A DNA stretch of 64,000 nucleotides from Yoonia maritima (GCF_003003285.1 NZ_PVTP01000004.1:1-64000), one strand, 5' to 3'. Counted from the stretch's first letter, positions 28,020 through 36,684 are shown. Numbers and translations are program-made. Notes: a model not told the origin generated them from the letters alone.

Positions 28020-28116
28020 TTTCTCTTTAAGAGCAAAGAAACACTGTTTATTCAATGACTGTTCACGCTAATAAGCTTTAAACTGTCATTCTGGATGCAG
28101 AGGTCACCTACAACAC

Positions 28117-29694
28117 ATGGCTAGAATCGCCTTTATCCTTCTATGCCACAAGAACCCGAGCGCGATTGTTCAGCAGGCTGAACAATTGACTGCTGCAGGC
28201 GATTTTATAGCAATTCATTTTGACGCGTCCGCTGACGCCCAAGACTATGCGGCGATCACAGAAGGGCTATCGGATAATCCAAACGTGACCTTTGCCAGGC
28301 GGCGCGTCAAATGCGGATGGGGCGAATGGAGCCTTGTTCAAGCGACGCTTTGCGCTATCGAAGCCGCCGTAGATGCGTTCCCACGCGCGAGCCATTTTTA
28401 CATGGTCTCCGGTGACTGCATGCCAATAAAATCTGCAACTTATGCGCATCAGTTTCTTGATAGTCATGACTGCGATTTTATTGAAAGCTATGACTTCTTT
28501 GATAGTAACTGGATCAAGACAGGGTTTCGCGAAGAACGTTTGATTTACCGGCATTTCTTTAATGAACGGACCCAGAAGTGGCGATTCTATACGTCACTTG
28601 GCCTTCAACAGAAGTTCGGAGTGACGCGCAAAATCCCTGCCGATATCCAAGTTATGATTGGTAGCCAGTGGTGGTGTTTACGTCGTCGCACAATCGAAGC
28701 GTTACTCGAGTTCGTGAAAGAGCGAAGAGACGTTATGCGTTTTTTTCGCACCACATGGATTCCCGACGAGACATTTTTTCAAACTTTAGTTCGCCATTTG
28801 GTACCCGGGCGTGAAATTGAAAATCGGACGCTAACGTTTTTGATGTTCACTGATTACGGAATGCCGGTGACGTTTTATAACGATCACTACGACCTGTTGC
28901 TTGGTCAAGACGGATTGTTCGCACGCAAAATTAGTGCTGAAGCACAGGATCTTCGCGATGATCTTGGGGTATTGTACGTGAGTGAAAGAACCGACTTTGT
29001 CATCTCGGACGAAGGGCGAAATCTGTTTGGTTTTTTGACGGGACGTGGGCGGATCGGACGCCGTTTTGCACCGCGCTTTTGGGAAAGTGAAACGACGTTG
29101 GGGCGTAGCCGCGAGCTGCTTATTATTGCTTGTAAGAAATGGCATGTCGCTAAGCGTCTTGTTGCTGGGATTCATGATCATACGGATATTCCGACCGTCG
29201 AGTATCTTTTTAACGAAGAAGACACGCCGTTGCCCGATCTAGGAGGTATTGAAGCAAGCCTAGCAAAGCGCGGCCGACATCGGCGTGCGTTCTTGCGTAT
29301 GCTGTTTGATCATTACCAAAGCGATCGATTGGTCATCTGCCTTGATACTGCTGATCTTGAGCTGATGCGTGATTTCTTCGCTGATCGCGCGACCGTACGG
29401 TTGCTTGAGATCGAGTGTATCTTTGACGATGCTTACCTAACGGGGCATGCTAAACGTGTAGGGCTTGTTGGGGCAGATGCAAGTGAGGCGATGATTTCAC
29501 GCCTACTTCCTACGATTCGTAACGATATTGCCTATGAGCGCGACAGTATGCGGGACGCTTCCTTTTCGGGGGCTCTCAGGATACGTGAAAACGCGAGCAT
29601 TGATGAAAACGCTGCTGCGATTGCTAGCTTTCTAAGCATCAACGCTGATTTGGCGCGCGACTTGGCTGAAACTCCCCATCTTTTTGTTGATTGA
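28117..29694 (+). CDS. Core-2/I-branching (GT14) glycosyltransferase with C-terminal extension
   Basis: A 525-residue protein. Residues 1-270 resemble eukaryotic-type Core-2/I-branching beta-1,6-N-acetylglucosaminyltransferases: AFILLCHKNP at the start, FYMVSGDCMPIKS, GSQWWCLRR and the acidic WIPDETFFQTL motif. The C-terminal 250 residues match an extra domain found in Rhodobacterales homologues, whose function is unknown to me; it contains an LVICLDTADL segment that looks like a sulfotransferase-type or nucleotide-binding domain. It may add branch sugars in exopolysaccharide synthesis. The adjacent divergent sulfotransferase suggests a common product. Confidence 0.85.
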   Translation: MARIAFILLCHKNPSAIVQQAEQLTAAGDFIAIHFDASADAQDYAAITEGLSDNPNVTFARRRVKCGWGEWSLVQATLCAIEAAVDAFPRASHFYMVSGDCMPIKSATYAHQFLDSHDCDFIESYDFFDSNWIKTGFREERLIYRHFFNERTQKWRFYTSLGLQQKFGVTRKIPADIQVMIGSQWWCLRRRTIEALLEFVKERRDVMRFFRTTWIPDETFFQTLVRHLVPGREIENRTLTFLMFTDYGMPVTFYNDHYDLLLGQDGLFARKISAEAQDLRDDLGVLYVSERTDFVISDEGRNLFGFLTGRGRIGRRFAPRFWESETTLGRSRELLIIACKKWHVAKRLVAGIHDHTDIPTVEYLFNEEDTPLPDLGGIEASLAKRGRHRRAFLRMLFDHYQSDRLVICLDTADLELMRDFFADRATVRLLEIECIFDDAYLTGHAKRVGLVGADASEAMISRLLPTIRNDIAYERDSMRDASFSGALRIRENASIDENAAAIASFLSINADLARDLAETPHLFVD

Positions 29695-29702
29695 GGACAC
29701 TT

Positions 29703-30065
29703 ATGGAATACGCTTACGACGACCAGAACATTTTTGCTAAAATCTTGCGCGGAGAAATTCCGAACAAAACCGTGTTTGAGAACGATCATGCACTGGCGTT
29801 TCACGATATCCAGCCACAGGCTCCGGTGCACGTATTGGTGATCCCCAAAGGTCCCTATATGAGCCTTGATCATTTCGCGCGTGATGGCTCAGCTGAAGAA
29901 CAAGCCGGTTTTTTTGGTGCTATTGCAGCTGTATGTGACCTTGTTGGGGTAGAGCAGGGCTTTCGCGGGATATCGAACACGCGGGCTCACGGTGTTCAAG
30001 ATGTCCCGCATTACCACATGCACATCATAGGCGGTAAGCAGCTTGGCCGCATGTTGGCTGACTGA
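29703..30065 (+). CDS. HIT-family nucleotide hydrolase (HINT-like)
   Basis: A 120-residue histidine-triad protein with the active-site motif HYHMHIIGG (H-x-H-x-H) near the C-terminus and the N-terminal FAKILRGEIPNKTVFEND signature. It hydrolyses AMP-lysine or AMP-N-type phosphoramidates in the cytoplasm. The ATG at 29703 has GAGG 6 bases upstream; a TTG at 29691 overlaps the upstream glycosyltransferase stop. Confidence 0.92.
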   Translation: MEYAYDDQNIFAKILRGEIPNKTVFENDHALAFHDIQPQAPVHVLVIPKGPYMSLDHFARDGSAEEQAGFFGAIAAVCDLVGVEQGFRGISNTRAHGVQDVPHYHMHIIGGKQLGRMLAD

Positions 30066-30074
30066 CGAGAGCGC

Positions 30075-30098
30075 GATCAAATTTAGCTAAATTTGATC
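30075..30098. terminator. Perfect 24-bp AT-rich palindrome between convergent genes
   Basis: The two 12-base arms (GATCAAATTTAG and its exact complement) meet with no spacer, between the stops of the HIT gene (30065) and the ABC ATPase gene (30109). It may act as a bidirectional terminator, but the stem is low in GC and would form no loop-friendly centre, so a protein-binding site is also possible. Confidence 0.45.
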
Positions 30099-30108
30099 TT
30101 TGCCTGCA

Positions 30109-31038
30109 CTACTTTGCTGATGTGAGTGATAGAAATACATCCTCAAGATCGGCCTGTTGTGTTTTTACGTCTTTGATTGTGATGCCAGCATTGCGGACAA
30201 TGTTCAGCACGTCGTCTGCTGGGGTTGTCGTGCTTTGGTAGGTGAAGGTTAGCGATCCATTGTCGAGCTTTTGTCCCGTGATCGTGTTAGGGAGGTCAGG
30301 TAAATTCGCTGGTGTATCTGGGGTTATGACCAGCGTTTTGCTGTCGAGCTGGCCGAGCAGGTTCGCCGTGCTGTCGCGCACGATTACCTCACCATGGTTG
30401 ATGATGGCGATATCGTCGCACATGGCCTCGGCTTCTTCGAGGTAGTGCGTGGTCAAGATGATCGTCATCCCTTCGTCGTTGAGTTTGCGCACGTTTTGCC
30501 AGAGCATATTGCGCAGCTCAATATCGACGCCCGCGGTGGGTTCATCCAGCACCAAGATTTGCGGCGAATGCACCAGCGCTTTGCCCAGCAATAACCTGCG
30601 CCGCATCCCGCCCGATAGGGAACGCGCATAGGCGTCGGCTTTATCGGTGAGGCCGATCAGTTCAAGAATCTCGGCTGTTTTACGTTGGGCTTTGGGCACG
30701 CCATAAAGCCCGGCCTGCACATCAAGCGACCCGGCTGGGGTGAAAAATGGGTCAAGGTGCGGTTCTTGCGGCATAATTCCGATAGATGCACGTGACTGGC
30801 GTGGATTAGTGTCTTGGTCGAATCCCCAGATTTTCACTGATCCTTCGGTCTTGACCACAAGACCCGCCAATATGTTGATAAGTGTAGATTTTCCTGCGCC
30901 GTTTGGCCCCAGAAGTCCAAAGATGGACCCACGCGGGATGTTCAGATCAATGCCTTTCAACGCTTCTTTTGCTGGGCTGCGCCCTGTGGCAGCGTAGGTT
31001 TTCTTAAGCCCGGAAATTTCTATTGCGTTGTCGGTCAT
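30109..31038 (-). CDS. ABC transporter ATP-binding protein, YadG-like
   Basis: A 309-residue ABC-2 type ATPase. Walker [10 protein letters not shown] (near 43-51), signature LSGGMRRRL (near 140-148), Walker [13 protein letters not shown] and the switch histidine in [10 protein letters not shown] are all present. The C-terminal 90 residues form the regulatory domain seen in YadG/CcmA-type exporters. No permease gene lies next to it, so it probably works with a permease encoded elsewhere. The promoter faces the small zinc-finger gene. Confidence 0.92.
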   Translation of the reverse strand: MTDNAIEISGLKKTYAATGRSPAKEALKGIDLNIPRGSIFGLLGPNGAGKSTLINILAGLVVKTEGSVKIWGFDQDTNPRQSRASIGIMPQEPHLDPFFTPAGSLDVQAGLYGVPKAQRKTAEILELIGLTDKADAYARSLSGGMRRRLLLGKALVHSPQILVLDEPTAGVDIELRNMLWQNVRKLNDEGMTIILTTHYLEEAEAMCDDIAIINHGEVIVRDSTANLLGQLDSKTLVITPDTPANLPDLPNTITGQKLDNGSLTFTYQSTTTPADDVLNIVRNAGITIKDVKTQQADLEDVFLSLTSAK

Positions 31039-31125
31039 GCTGGTCTTTCCCCTGCGCGTCGGCTGCGGTATATCAGCACTGATCTAAGGCGGGTAGCGCC
31101 CCGCGGCAAGCTAACAGGTGATATC

Positions 31126-31305
31126 ATGACCACGCCCGCCCCAGAGACCCGCATTGTAAATGATTGGCGTATTGCCTGTGATGGTGGCGAAGGTGGCTTG
31201 GGCCACCCGCGCGTTTGGCTACAGATTCCGCACGAAGTTGGTTTCGTCGAATGCCCTTATTGCGATGCAAAGTTGGTGCATGCGGATTTTGAGGGCAAGG
31301 TTTAG
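31126..31305 (+). CDS. CHCC zinc-finger protein (NDUFS6-like, 59 aa)
   Basis: A 59-residue protein with the zf-CHCC pattern: C18, H27 ([10 protein letters not shown]), C43 and C46 (ECPYC). This is the zinc-binding core of the mitochondrial complex I accessory subunit NDUFS6, and many alphaproteobacteria encode a free-standing version. It binds one zinc and may help complex I assembly. The ATG at 31126 is preceded by an AGGTG site. Its stop codon overlaps the stop of the convergent secreted-protein pseudogene by 4 bases. Confidence 0.85.
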   Translation: MTTPAPETRIVNDWRIACDGGEGGLGHPRVWLQIPHEVGFVECPYCDAKLVHADFEGKV

Positions 31306-31763
31306 CTCATTGGAATCGCGCCGGAGTCGCAAGGTAACATAGCGACGCGATGACCGGTGTCTCCTCGTAAGAACGCGAGAACGTTATTCCCTGACCAGAT
31401 ACGGATTGACCGACCGTCCGAGGTGACCCCTTGGCCGACAGCTGTTCCTGTGTAAGGGTCTTGATAGGTATAAAATACTTTGCCCTGCATGCCATCTTCG
31501 CATGTGACATCGGCTTGACCTAATCCAAAGGCATTGCGTGACATCTATGTGCCGTCGCAAGAAACGCCGTCGCTGATCGCACCTGTGAAGGTGCCTGTGC
31601 CCCGACCAAATGCACGACCATTAAACCAAAGCCCATCTGTGCCGATACAAGCGACGACACGATTGCAGTTGTCGTTGTCTTCGGTAAGCGCACAACTCGT
31701 GCCCGATTGGGCGTTAGCAGGGAAAGCAAAGCAGATGGCGACTGGAACGATCAGGCGGAACAT
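31302..31763 (-). pseudogene. Secreted protein gene interrupted by one in-frame TAG
   Basis: Two adjacent frames in the same register (31545-31763 and 31302-31544) are separated only by a TAG codon at 31545-31547, giving SCDGT-stop-MSRNAFG. Joined, they form about 153 residues: signal peptide (MFRLIVPVAICFAFPANA), CALTEDNDNC, then a cysteine-containing beta-rich region (GTFTGAISDGVSCDG, GLGQADVTCEDG). Reading the stop as TGG (Trp) would restore one continuous protein, so a single G-to-A change is the simplest cause. I recall related uninterrupted secreted proteins in roseobacters but cannot verify it here. Either a recent pseudogene or a readthrough or sequencing artefact. Confidence 0.75.
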
Positions 31764-31802
31764 GGCAAAACCTTTTACAAATACGAATAGGGAATGAATG
31801 AC

Positions 31803-34616
31803 ATGGCGCAGCAATTTGGAAAAGGGTGTCACTTACACCTGATCGACGGATCGGCGTTTATCTTCCGAGCGTATCACGCACTACCACCGCTGACGCGTAA
31901 ATCAGATGGATTGCCTGTCGGTGCTGTCAGCGGTTTTGTGAATATGCTGCAACGCTATATCGAAGGCAACACGGGCCCTGACGCAGCGACCCATGTCGCC
32001 GTCATTTTCGATAAAGGTAGCCATACGTTTCGCAACGACATGTATGATCAATACAAGGCGAATCGCGAAGCAATGCCAGAGGATCTGCGCCCTCAGATGC
32101 CTCTGACCCGTGATGCGACACGCGCCTTTAATATCGCCTGCGAAGAGATCGAAGGATTTGAGGCCGACGATATCATTGCAACCCTCGCACATCAGGCCCG
32201 CGATGCGGGTGGGCGTGTGACAATCGTTTCGTCAGACAAAGACCTGATGCAATTGGTCGGCGGCGGTGTCGAGATGCTTGACCCGATGAAGAACAAGCGC
32301 ATCGACAATGACGGTGTGCGCGAGAAATTTGGTGTTGGTCCCGAACGCGTTGTCGACGTGCAGGCGCTTGCTGGTGATTCTGTTGATAACGTGCCGGGTG
32401 CGCCGGGAATTGGGATCAAGACTGCTGCGTTGCTGATCAACGAATATGGCGATCTGGAAAGCCTATTGGACCGCGCAACCGAGATTAAGCAGCCCAAACG
32501 CCGCCTAACGCTGATCGATAACCGTTCGCAGATCGAATTGTCAAAGAAACTGGTTCAGCTTGATTGTGATATGGAACTGCCGTTCGATCTGGACAGTCTC
32601 GAAGTACGCGACCCTGATCCGGAAACGCTGCTGGGGTTTCTCGCGCTCATGGAGTTCCGCACCATCGTCAAGCGTGTAGCAGACAAATTGGGGGCCGAAG
32701 CCCCGGTGATTGAGACAGCACCCCAAGCTGCTGAAGTTGCAGCGCCAGAGGCGGTTCCGTTTGATGCAGATAGCTATGAATGCGTATCAGACGAGGCCGC
32801 TTTACAGGTCTGGATCGACCGTATTTATGAGCGTGGTTATGTGGCCGTGGACACGGAAACCACTGGCCTGAACGAAATGATCGTCGATCTTGTTGGTGTC
32901 TCACTATGTGTTGAGGCCGGGCAGGCCTGCTATATTCCATTGGCGCACAAGGCCGCTGCGTCGGACGATCTGTTCGGGTCGGATGATGTTGCCGAAGGGC
33001 AGATGGATTTTGATCGCTGCCTCGCGATGCTGAAACCCGTGCTTGAGGATACGTCGATCATCAAGATCGGCCAGAATATGAAGTACGATTCTAAGATCTT
33101 CAAACGTCTGGATATTACGGTAGCCCCGATTGATGACACGATGCTGATGTCCTACGCGATGAACGCAGGTGTTCATAATCACGGCATGGATGTGCTCTCT
33201 GATCGGTATCTGGGACACACGCCAATTCCGATAAAGCCTCTGCTGGGGACGGGTAAATCGGCTATCACATTTGACCGCGTGCCAGTTGCTGACGCAGTGA
33301 AATACGCGGCGGAAGATGCCGACATTACGCTGCGCCTGTGGCAGCAGTTTAAGCCACAGCTGCATGCAAAACGCGTGACAACCGTCTATGAAACGCTTGA
33401 GCGCCCGTTGGTGCCTGTTCTGGCGCAGATGGAAATGCATGGCGTCAAAGTTGATCGCGATACGCTGTCGCGGATGTCCAACGCCTTTGCCCAAAAGATG
33501 GCGGGGCTAGAGCATGAAATCCACGAAATGGCAGGGCGCAAGTTCAACGTCGGATCACCCAAACAGTTGGGTGAGATCATGTTCGACGAAATGGGGCTAG
33601 AAATGCCCGATGGTAAGAAACCGTCCAAAGGCAAGACAGGCGCGTATTCGACGGGCGCAGATGTGCTTGAAGACCTTGCGACGATCCATGACCTTCCGCG
33701 CCGCATTTTGGATTGGCGGCAACTGTCAAAGTTAAAATCCACCTACACCGACGCTTTGCAGGAACACATCAACACGGACACAGGGCGCGTGCATACGTCG
33801 TATTCTATCGCTGGCGCGAACACGGGGCGTTTGGCATCGACGGACCCGAACCTACAGAACATTCCTGTCCGCTCAGAAGAAGGGCGTCGTATCCGAGAGG
33901 CCTTCGTCGCCGAACCGGGTAAGGTTCTTGTGAGCCTCGATTATAGCCAGATCGAATTGCGTATTCTGGCCCACGTCGCAGGTATTGATGCGCTAAAGCA
34001 GGCGTTCAGTGATGGCGTGGATATTCACGCGATGACCGCTTCTGAAATGTTCGATGTGCCATTGGATGAAATGACACCAGATATTCGGCGGCAGGCCAAA
34101 GCGATTAACTTTGGTGTAATTTACGGGATTTCAGGCTTTGGGCTTGCGCGTAACTTGCGCATTCCACGGGCCGAGGCGCAAGGGTTCATCGACCGCTATT
34201 TCGAACGCTTTCCCGGTATCCGGAAATACATGGATGACACGGTCGCATTCGCGAAAGATCATGGATATGTCCAAACGCTGTTCGGACGCAAAATCAACAC
34301 GCCCGAGATCAACGCCAAAGGTCCACACGCAGGGTTTGCCAAACGTGCTGCGATCAACGCACCAATTCAAGGGACAGCCGCAGACGTGATCCGCCGCGCG
34401 ATGATCCGCATGCCCGCTGCTATTTCTGACTTGCCAGCAAAGATGCTGTTGCAGGTGCACGATGAACTGATTTTTGAGGTGGATGAAGGCAGCGCAGATG
34501 CACTGATCGATACCGCGCGCGACATCATGGAAAACGCGAGCGATCCGGCTGTGAAGCTAGATGTGAAATTGTCGGTGGATGCAGGGCAGGGCGCAAACTG
34601 GGCCGAAGCACACTGA
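31803..34616 (+). CDS. polA: DNA polymerase I
   Basis: A 937-residue family A polymerase for gap filling and Okazaki fragment processing. The 5'-3' exonuclease domain fills residues 1-300. The 3'-5' exonuclease domain has its catalytic DTETTGL motif near residue 350. Polymerase motifs A (DYSQIELRILAH, near 713), B (RRQAKAINFGVIYG, near 763) and C (QVHDELIFEV, near 885) are all intact. An ATG at 31794 is possible, but the AGGG site at 31789-31792 touches it; the ATG at 31803 has better spacing. The upstream pseudogene is divergent. Confidence 0.97.
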   Translation: MAQQFGKGCHLHLIDGSAFIFRAYHALPPLTRKSDGLPVGAVSGFVNMLQRYIEGNTGPDAATHVAVIFDKGSHTFRNDMYDQYKANREAMPEDLRPQMPLTRDATRAFNIACEEIEGFEADDIIATLAHQARDAGGRVTIVSSDKDLMQLVGGGVEMLDPMKNKRIDNDGVREKFGVGPERVVDVQALAGDSVDNVPGAPGIGIKTAALLINEYGDLESLLDRATEIKQPKRRLTLIDNRSQIELSKKLVQLDCDMELPFDLDSLEVRDPDPETLLGFLALMEFRTIVKRVADKLGAEAPVIETAPQAAEVAAPEAVPFDADSYECVSDEAALQVWIDRIYERGYVAVDTETTGLNEMIVDLVGVSLCVEAGQACYIPLAHKAAASDDLFGSDDVAEGQMDFDRCLAMLKPVLEDTSIIKIGQNMKYDSKIFKRLDITVAPIDDTMLMSYAMNAGVHNHGMDVLSDRYLGHTPIPIKPLLGTGKSAITFDRVPVADAVKYAAEDADITLRLWQQFKPQLHAKRVTTVYETLERPLVPVLAQMEMHGVKVDRDTLSRMSNAFAQKMAGLEHEIHEMAGRKFNVGSPKQLGEIMFDEMGLEMPDGKKPSKGKTGAYSTGADVLEDLATIHDLPRRILDWRQLSKLKSTYTDALQEHINTDTGRVHTSYSIAGANTGRLASTDPNLQNIPVRSEEGRRIREAFVAEPGKVLVSLDYSQIELRILAHVAGIDALKQAFSDGVDIHAMTASEMFDVPLDEMTPDIRRQAKAINFGVIYGISGFGLARNLRIPRAEAQGFIDRYFERFPGIRKYMDDTVAFAKDHGYVQTLFGRKINTPEINAKGPHAGFAKRAAINAPIQGTAADVIRRAMIRMPAAISDLPAKMLLQVHDELIFEVDEGSADALIDTARDIMENASDPAVKLDVKLSVDAGQGANWAEAH

Positions 34617-34703
34617 ATGGAGTTTTCTTTATGTCTAATGTCTACTCTCACATGCGCCATAAAATAATGATCGCGTTAAGAGACTGCCTTATGGTAAAAA
34701 AAT

Positions 34704-34970
34704 ATGAAATTTGATGTCCCAATATTACACATTTTAAATGAAAGTGATACGGAAACGTTGGATATATTAGTTGAGCCTCATCTCGAATTGTATCAATTAC
34801 CACCTGGAAAAAGCTGCGATGTATTATACGTGCATGCACCAGATAATACCGTTCCCCAAAAAACCTTGGAGGTCGCACAAAGAGACGATTGCTTCGTTAT
34901 TTATCCCCCTGGGCGCTATGCCCCAGAATTAATTTGTGAAGGTATACCGCTTAAAAATGTATGGGGTTAG
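34704..34970 (+). CDS. Hypothetical 88-residue protein
   Basis: An acidic, soluble 88-residue frame with no signal peptide, no membrane segment and no domain I recognise (LYQLPPGKSCDVLYVHAPD). It is AT-richer than polA upstream. The ribosome site is weak (AAAAAAAT before the ATG), although a 27-codon frame (34631-34714) with a good GGAG site overlaps its start and could couple translation. Possibly acquired DNA. It may not be a gene. Confidence 0.4.
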   Translation: MKFDVPILHILNESDTETLDILVEPHLELYQLPPGKSCDVLYVHAPDNTVPQKTLEVAQRDDCFVIYPPGRYAPELICEGIPLKNVWG

Positions 34971-35171
34971 TGGGAGTAGTATCTCACCTTTTTAACCTTT
35001 CCGGCTTAACGATCACATCGTTGCACCGAGCTAATGGCTATATGCAGGTCGGCTGTGCGGGCCGACGAATTCGTGTGAATTCTATCTGTGGGTTAAGTGG
35101 GGGCTCGAATTATCGACGAGGCCGTCGAATTTTCCCGCGATCCAATGGCAATGCGTGCGAATGAAAGACGT

Positions 35172-35202
35172 CAATCCCGGTGCACGTGATACACCGGGAT
35201 TG
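35172..35202. terminator. Long hairpin downstream of the small heat-shock gene
   Basis: An 11-bp perfect stem (CAATCCCGGTG / CACCGGGATTG) with a 9-base loop lies 8 bases past the hsp20 stop. The T tract is on the plus-strand side (TTTGATTTTAATT), so it would terminate best in the plus direction, yet its position suits hsp20 as well. Confidence 0.65.
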
Positions 35203-35209
35203 TTTGATT

Positions 35210-35677
35210 TTAATTCACGGATTTAGCATCAACAAGGTTGGCATCTTTTTTGCCAGCTGCGGTGATCGCAACACGGCGCGGCTTTAGCGCCTCTGGGACT
35301 TCGCGGACCAGATCAATGTGAAGCATACCGTTTTCATGGCTGGCACCAGTCACGCGTACGTGGTCGGCAAGGTGGAACCGGCGTTCAAACGCGCGGGTCG
35401 CGATGCCACGATGCAGGTATTTGCGTTCGGTTTCATCTTCGGCCTTGCGGGCGGTCACATGAAGCGAACGATCCTTAACTTCGATGGCAAGATCGTCGTC
35501 TGAGAAGCCAGCGACAGCGATCGAAATACGCCAGCCGTCATCAGCAGTCTTTTCAATGTTGTAAGGGGGGTAACTGTTCTGGCCGACGTCACTGGCAAGA
35601 GCGCGATCCATCAGATCGGCAATTTGGTCAAAACCAACGGTGGCTCGGTACAGGGGGGCTAGGTCAAAACTACGCAT
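35210..35677 (-). CDS. ibpA: Small heat-shock protein Hsp20/IbpA-type
   Basis: A 155-residue alpha-crystallin family holdase. It has the typical IbpA start (MRSFDLAPLYRATVGFDQIADLMDRAL), then the alpha-crystallin domain (about residues 35-130), with PPYNIEKTADDGWRISIAVAGF and the C-terminal RVAI motif that binds the neighbouring subunit groove. It prevents aggregation of unfolded proteins during heat stress. Regulation can be read directly: a sigma-32-like promoter (35776-35804) and a ROSE-like hairpin over the Shine-Dalgarno (35683-35705). It stands alone, ending at a hairpin. Confidence 0.95.
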   Translation of the reverse strand: MRSFDLAPLYRATVGFDQIADLMDRALASDVGQNSYPPYNIEKTADDGWRISIAVAGFSDDDLAIEVKDRSLHVTARKAEDETERKYLHRGIATRAFERRFHLADHVRVTGASHENGMLHIDLVREVPEALKPRRVAITAAGKKDANLVDAKSVN

Positions 35678-35682
35678 TTCGG

Positions 35683-35705
35683 GTCATCCTTTATCAAGCG
35701 ATAAC
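35683..35705 (-). promoter_or_regulatory. ROSE-like RNA thermometer hairpin upstream of hsp20
   Basis: Reading the mRNA, GUUAUCGCU pairs with AGGAUGAC, forming a stem in which the AGGA Shine-Dalgarno (35687-35690) is sequestered. A single G is bulged opposite it, within UCGCU, and the loop is six bases (UGAUAA). The U(U/C)GCU...GGA arrangement with bulged G is the hallmark of ROSE elements, which melt at heat-shock temperature. The SD lies 9 bases from the ATG. Rho and prior hairpins upstream were not modelled. Confidence 0.8.
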
Positions 35706-35775
35706 AATTGTGATGCCTTCCCAGCGGGACAGGCGGTATATTCCAAGACCCATCATTGGCGCCTTGGTCTATTTG

Positions 35776-35804
35776 ATTTGGGGTGGATGTTTCGCGGTTT
35801 CAAG
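35776..35804 (-). promoter_or_regulatory. Sigma-32-like heat-shock promoter of hsp20
   Basis: On the minus strand CTTGAAA (-35), a 14-base spacer, then CCCCAAAT (-10). The known RpoH consensus is CTTGAAA-N11-14-CCCCATNT, so only one -10 position differs. It predicts a leader of roughly 90 bases before the ATG, enough for the ROSE-type hairpin. Confidence 0.8.
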
Positions 35805-35820
35805 TCCCAGCTAAGGACCG

Positions 35821-36630
35821 TTAGTTAACGCTGACGAATTTCGCGCCAGTGTTGTTGCGTTCACCGATTGAGATCAGGCGCTGCGTTCCGCCCGGACGTG
35901 CTGGTCCGATTGTAGAAAAATGCGCCATCAGTTCTGATAGCGGCCCATCAAGCGACGTACCCAGTGAAACCTTTTGGCCGTCAATCTGTGCCATTGCAGA
36001 TACGACCGAAGCGATCCGGGTTTCGCCGTTGCGCATAGTAAACACGGGCGAACCGCTTGAACCGAAATCGACGTCACAAGTCATGACGATCACGCCCGTT
36101 TGCCGCCCAAGTACGCTGCAGACTTCTTGCAGGCTAGGTGCGTCTTCACGTCCGCGACCGTATGAAACGACGCCGATCTCATCACCCGTCAGTGGACGCG
36201 CAGCGATCAGGTAGGGGCGGATTCGTGTGCTTTGGATCGGACGATCGAGTTCAAGGACCGCGATATCCATCGCCACCTCTGAAGGAACAAAGGCGTCGCC
36301 GTTGCTGTGGTAATCAGGGTGTGGGATCGCGCGATTGATTGCGCGCGTGGCCGATGCCCGGCCGTCACGCAAACCTGCCCGAAACTGGAACCGTTCGCTG
36401 GCGATCATTGAACCGTCAGAGTCGTACAAACAATGTGCAGCCGTCAGGATCAGGCTTTCGCGGATGAGAGCGGCGGTGCAAAATCCTTTGCCTGCAATGT
36501 CCAATCTGCCAACGGCCTCCCAGCCTTGGCTATCCTGTCGTGTTTGCAGTGTTACTAGTTCGGTTTCTTCGGCTTGCATTGGCAATGCAGATACCAGCAA
36601 ACAAACCGCAAAAGTCAAAAGTCGCCGCAT
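35821..36630 (-). CDS. Secreted trypsin-like serine protease
   Basis: A 269-residue S1-family protease. The signal peptide is residues 1-20 (MRRLLTFAVCLLVSALPMQA). The catalytic triad is visible: H66 in LTAAHC, D122 in MDIAVLELD, and S192 in FGSSGSPVF. Six or so cysteines suggest disulfides in the periplasm or medium. There is no transmembrane anchor or PDZ domain, so it is not a DegP-type protease. The substrates are unknown. It is about 145 bases from hsp20 and is transcribed on the same strand, in front of it. Confidence 0.9.
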   Translation of the reverse strand: MRRLLTFAVCLLVSALPMQAEETELVTLQTRQDSQGWEAVGRLDIAGKGFCTAALIRESLILTAAHCLYDSDGSMIASERFQFRAGLRDGRASATRAINRAIPHPDYHSNGDAFVPSEVAMDIAVLELDRPIQSTRIRPYLIAARPLTGDEIGVVSYGRGREDAPSLQEVCSVLGRQTGVIVMTCDVDFGSSGSPVFTMRNGETRIASVVSAMAQIDGQKVSLGTSLDGPLSELMAHFSTIGPARPGGTQRLISIGERNNTGAKFVSVN

Positions 36631-36684
36631 GTCGTCCCTATTCTTTGCGCCAACTTCGCCGACAGTTACGGCAGGAATATGGCA

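Noticed and set aside
34631..34714. 27-codon frame with GGAG site in front of the 88-residue frame
   Set aside because: Too short to support; possibly a leader peptide, but no regulatory structure is visible.
34961..35164. 67-residue frame overlapping the end of the 88-residue gene
   Set aside because: Low-complexity, no ribosome site, no features; the following hairpin belongs with hsp20 on the other strand.
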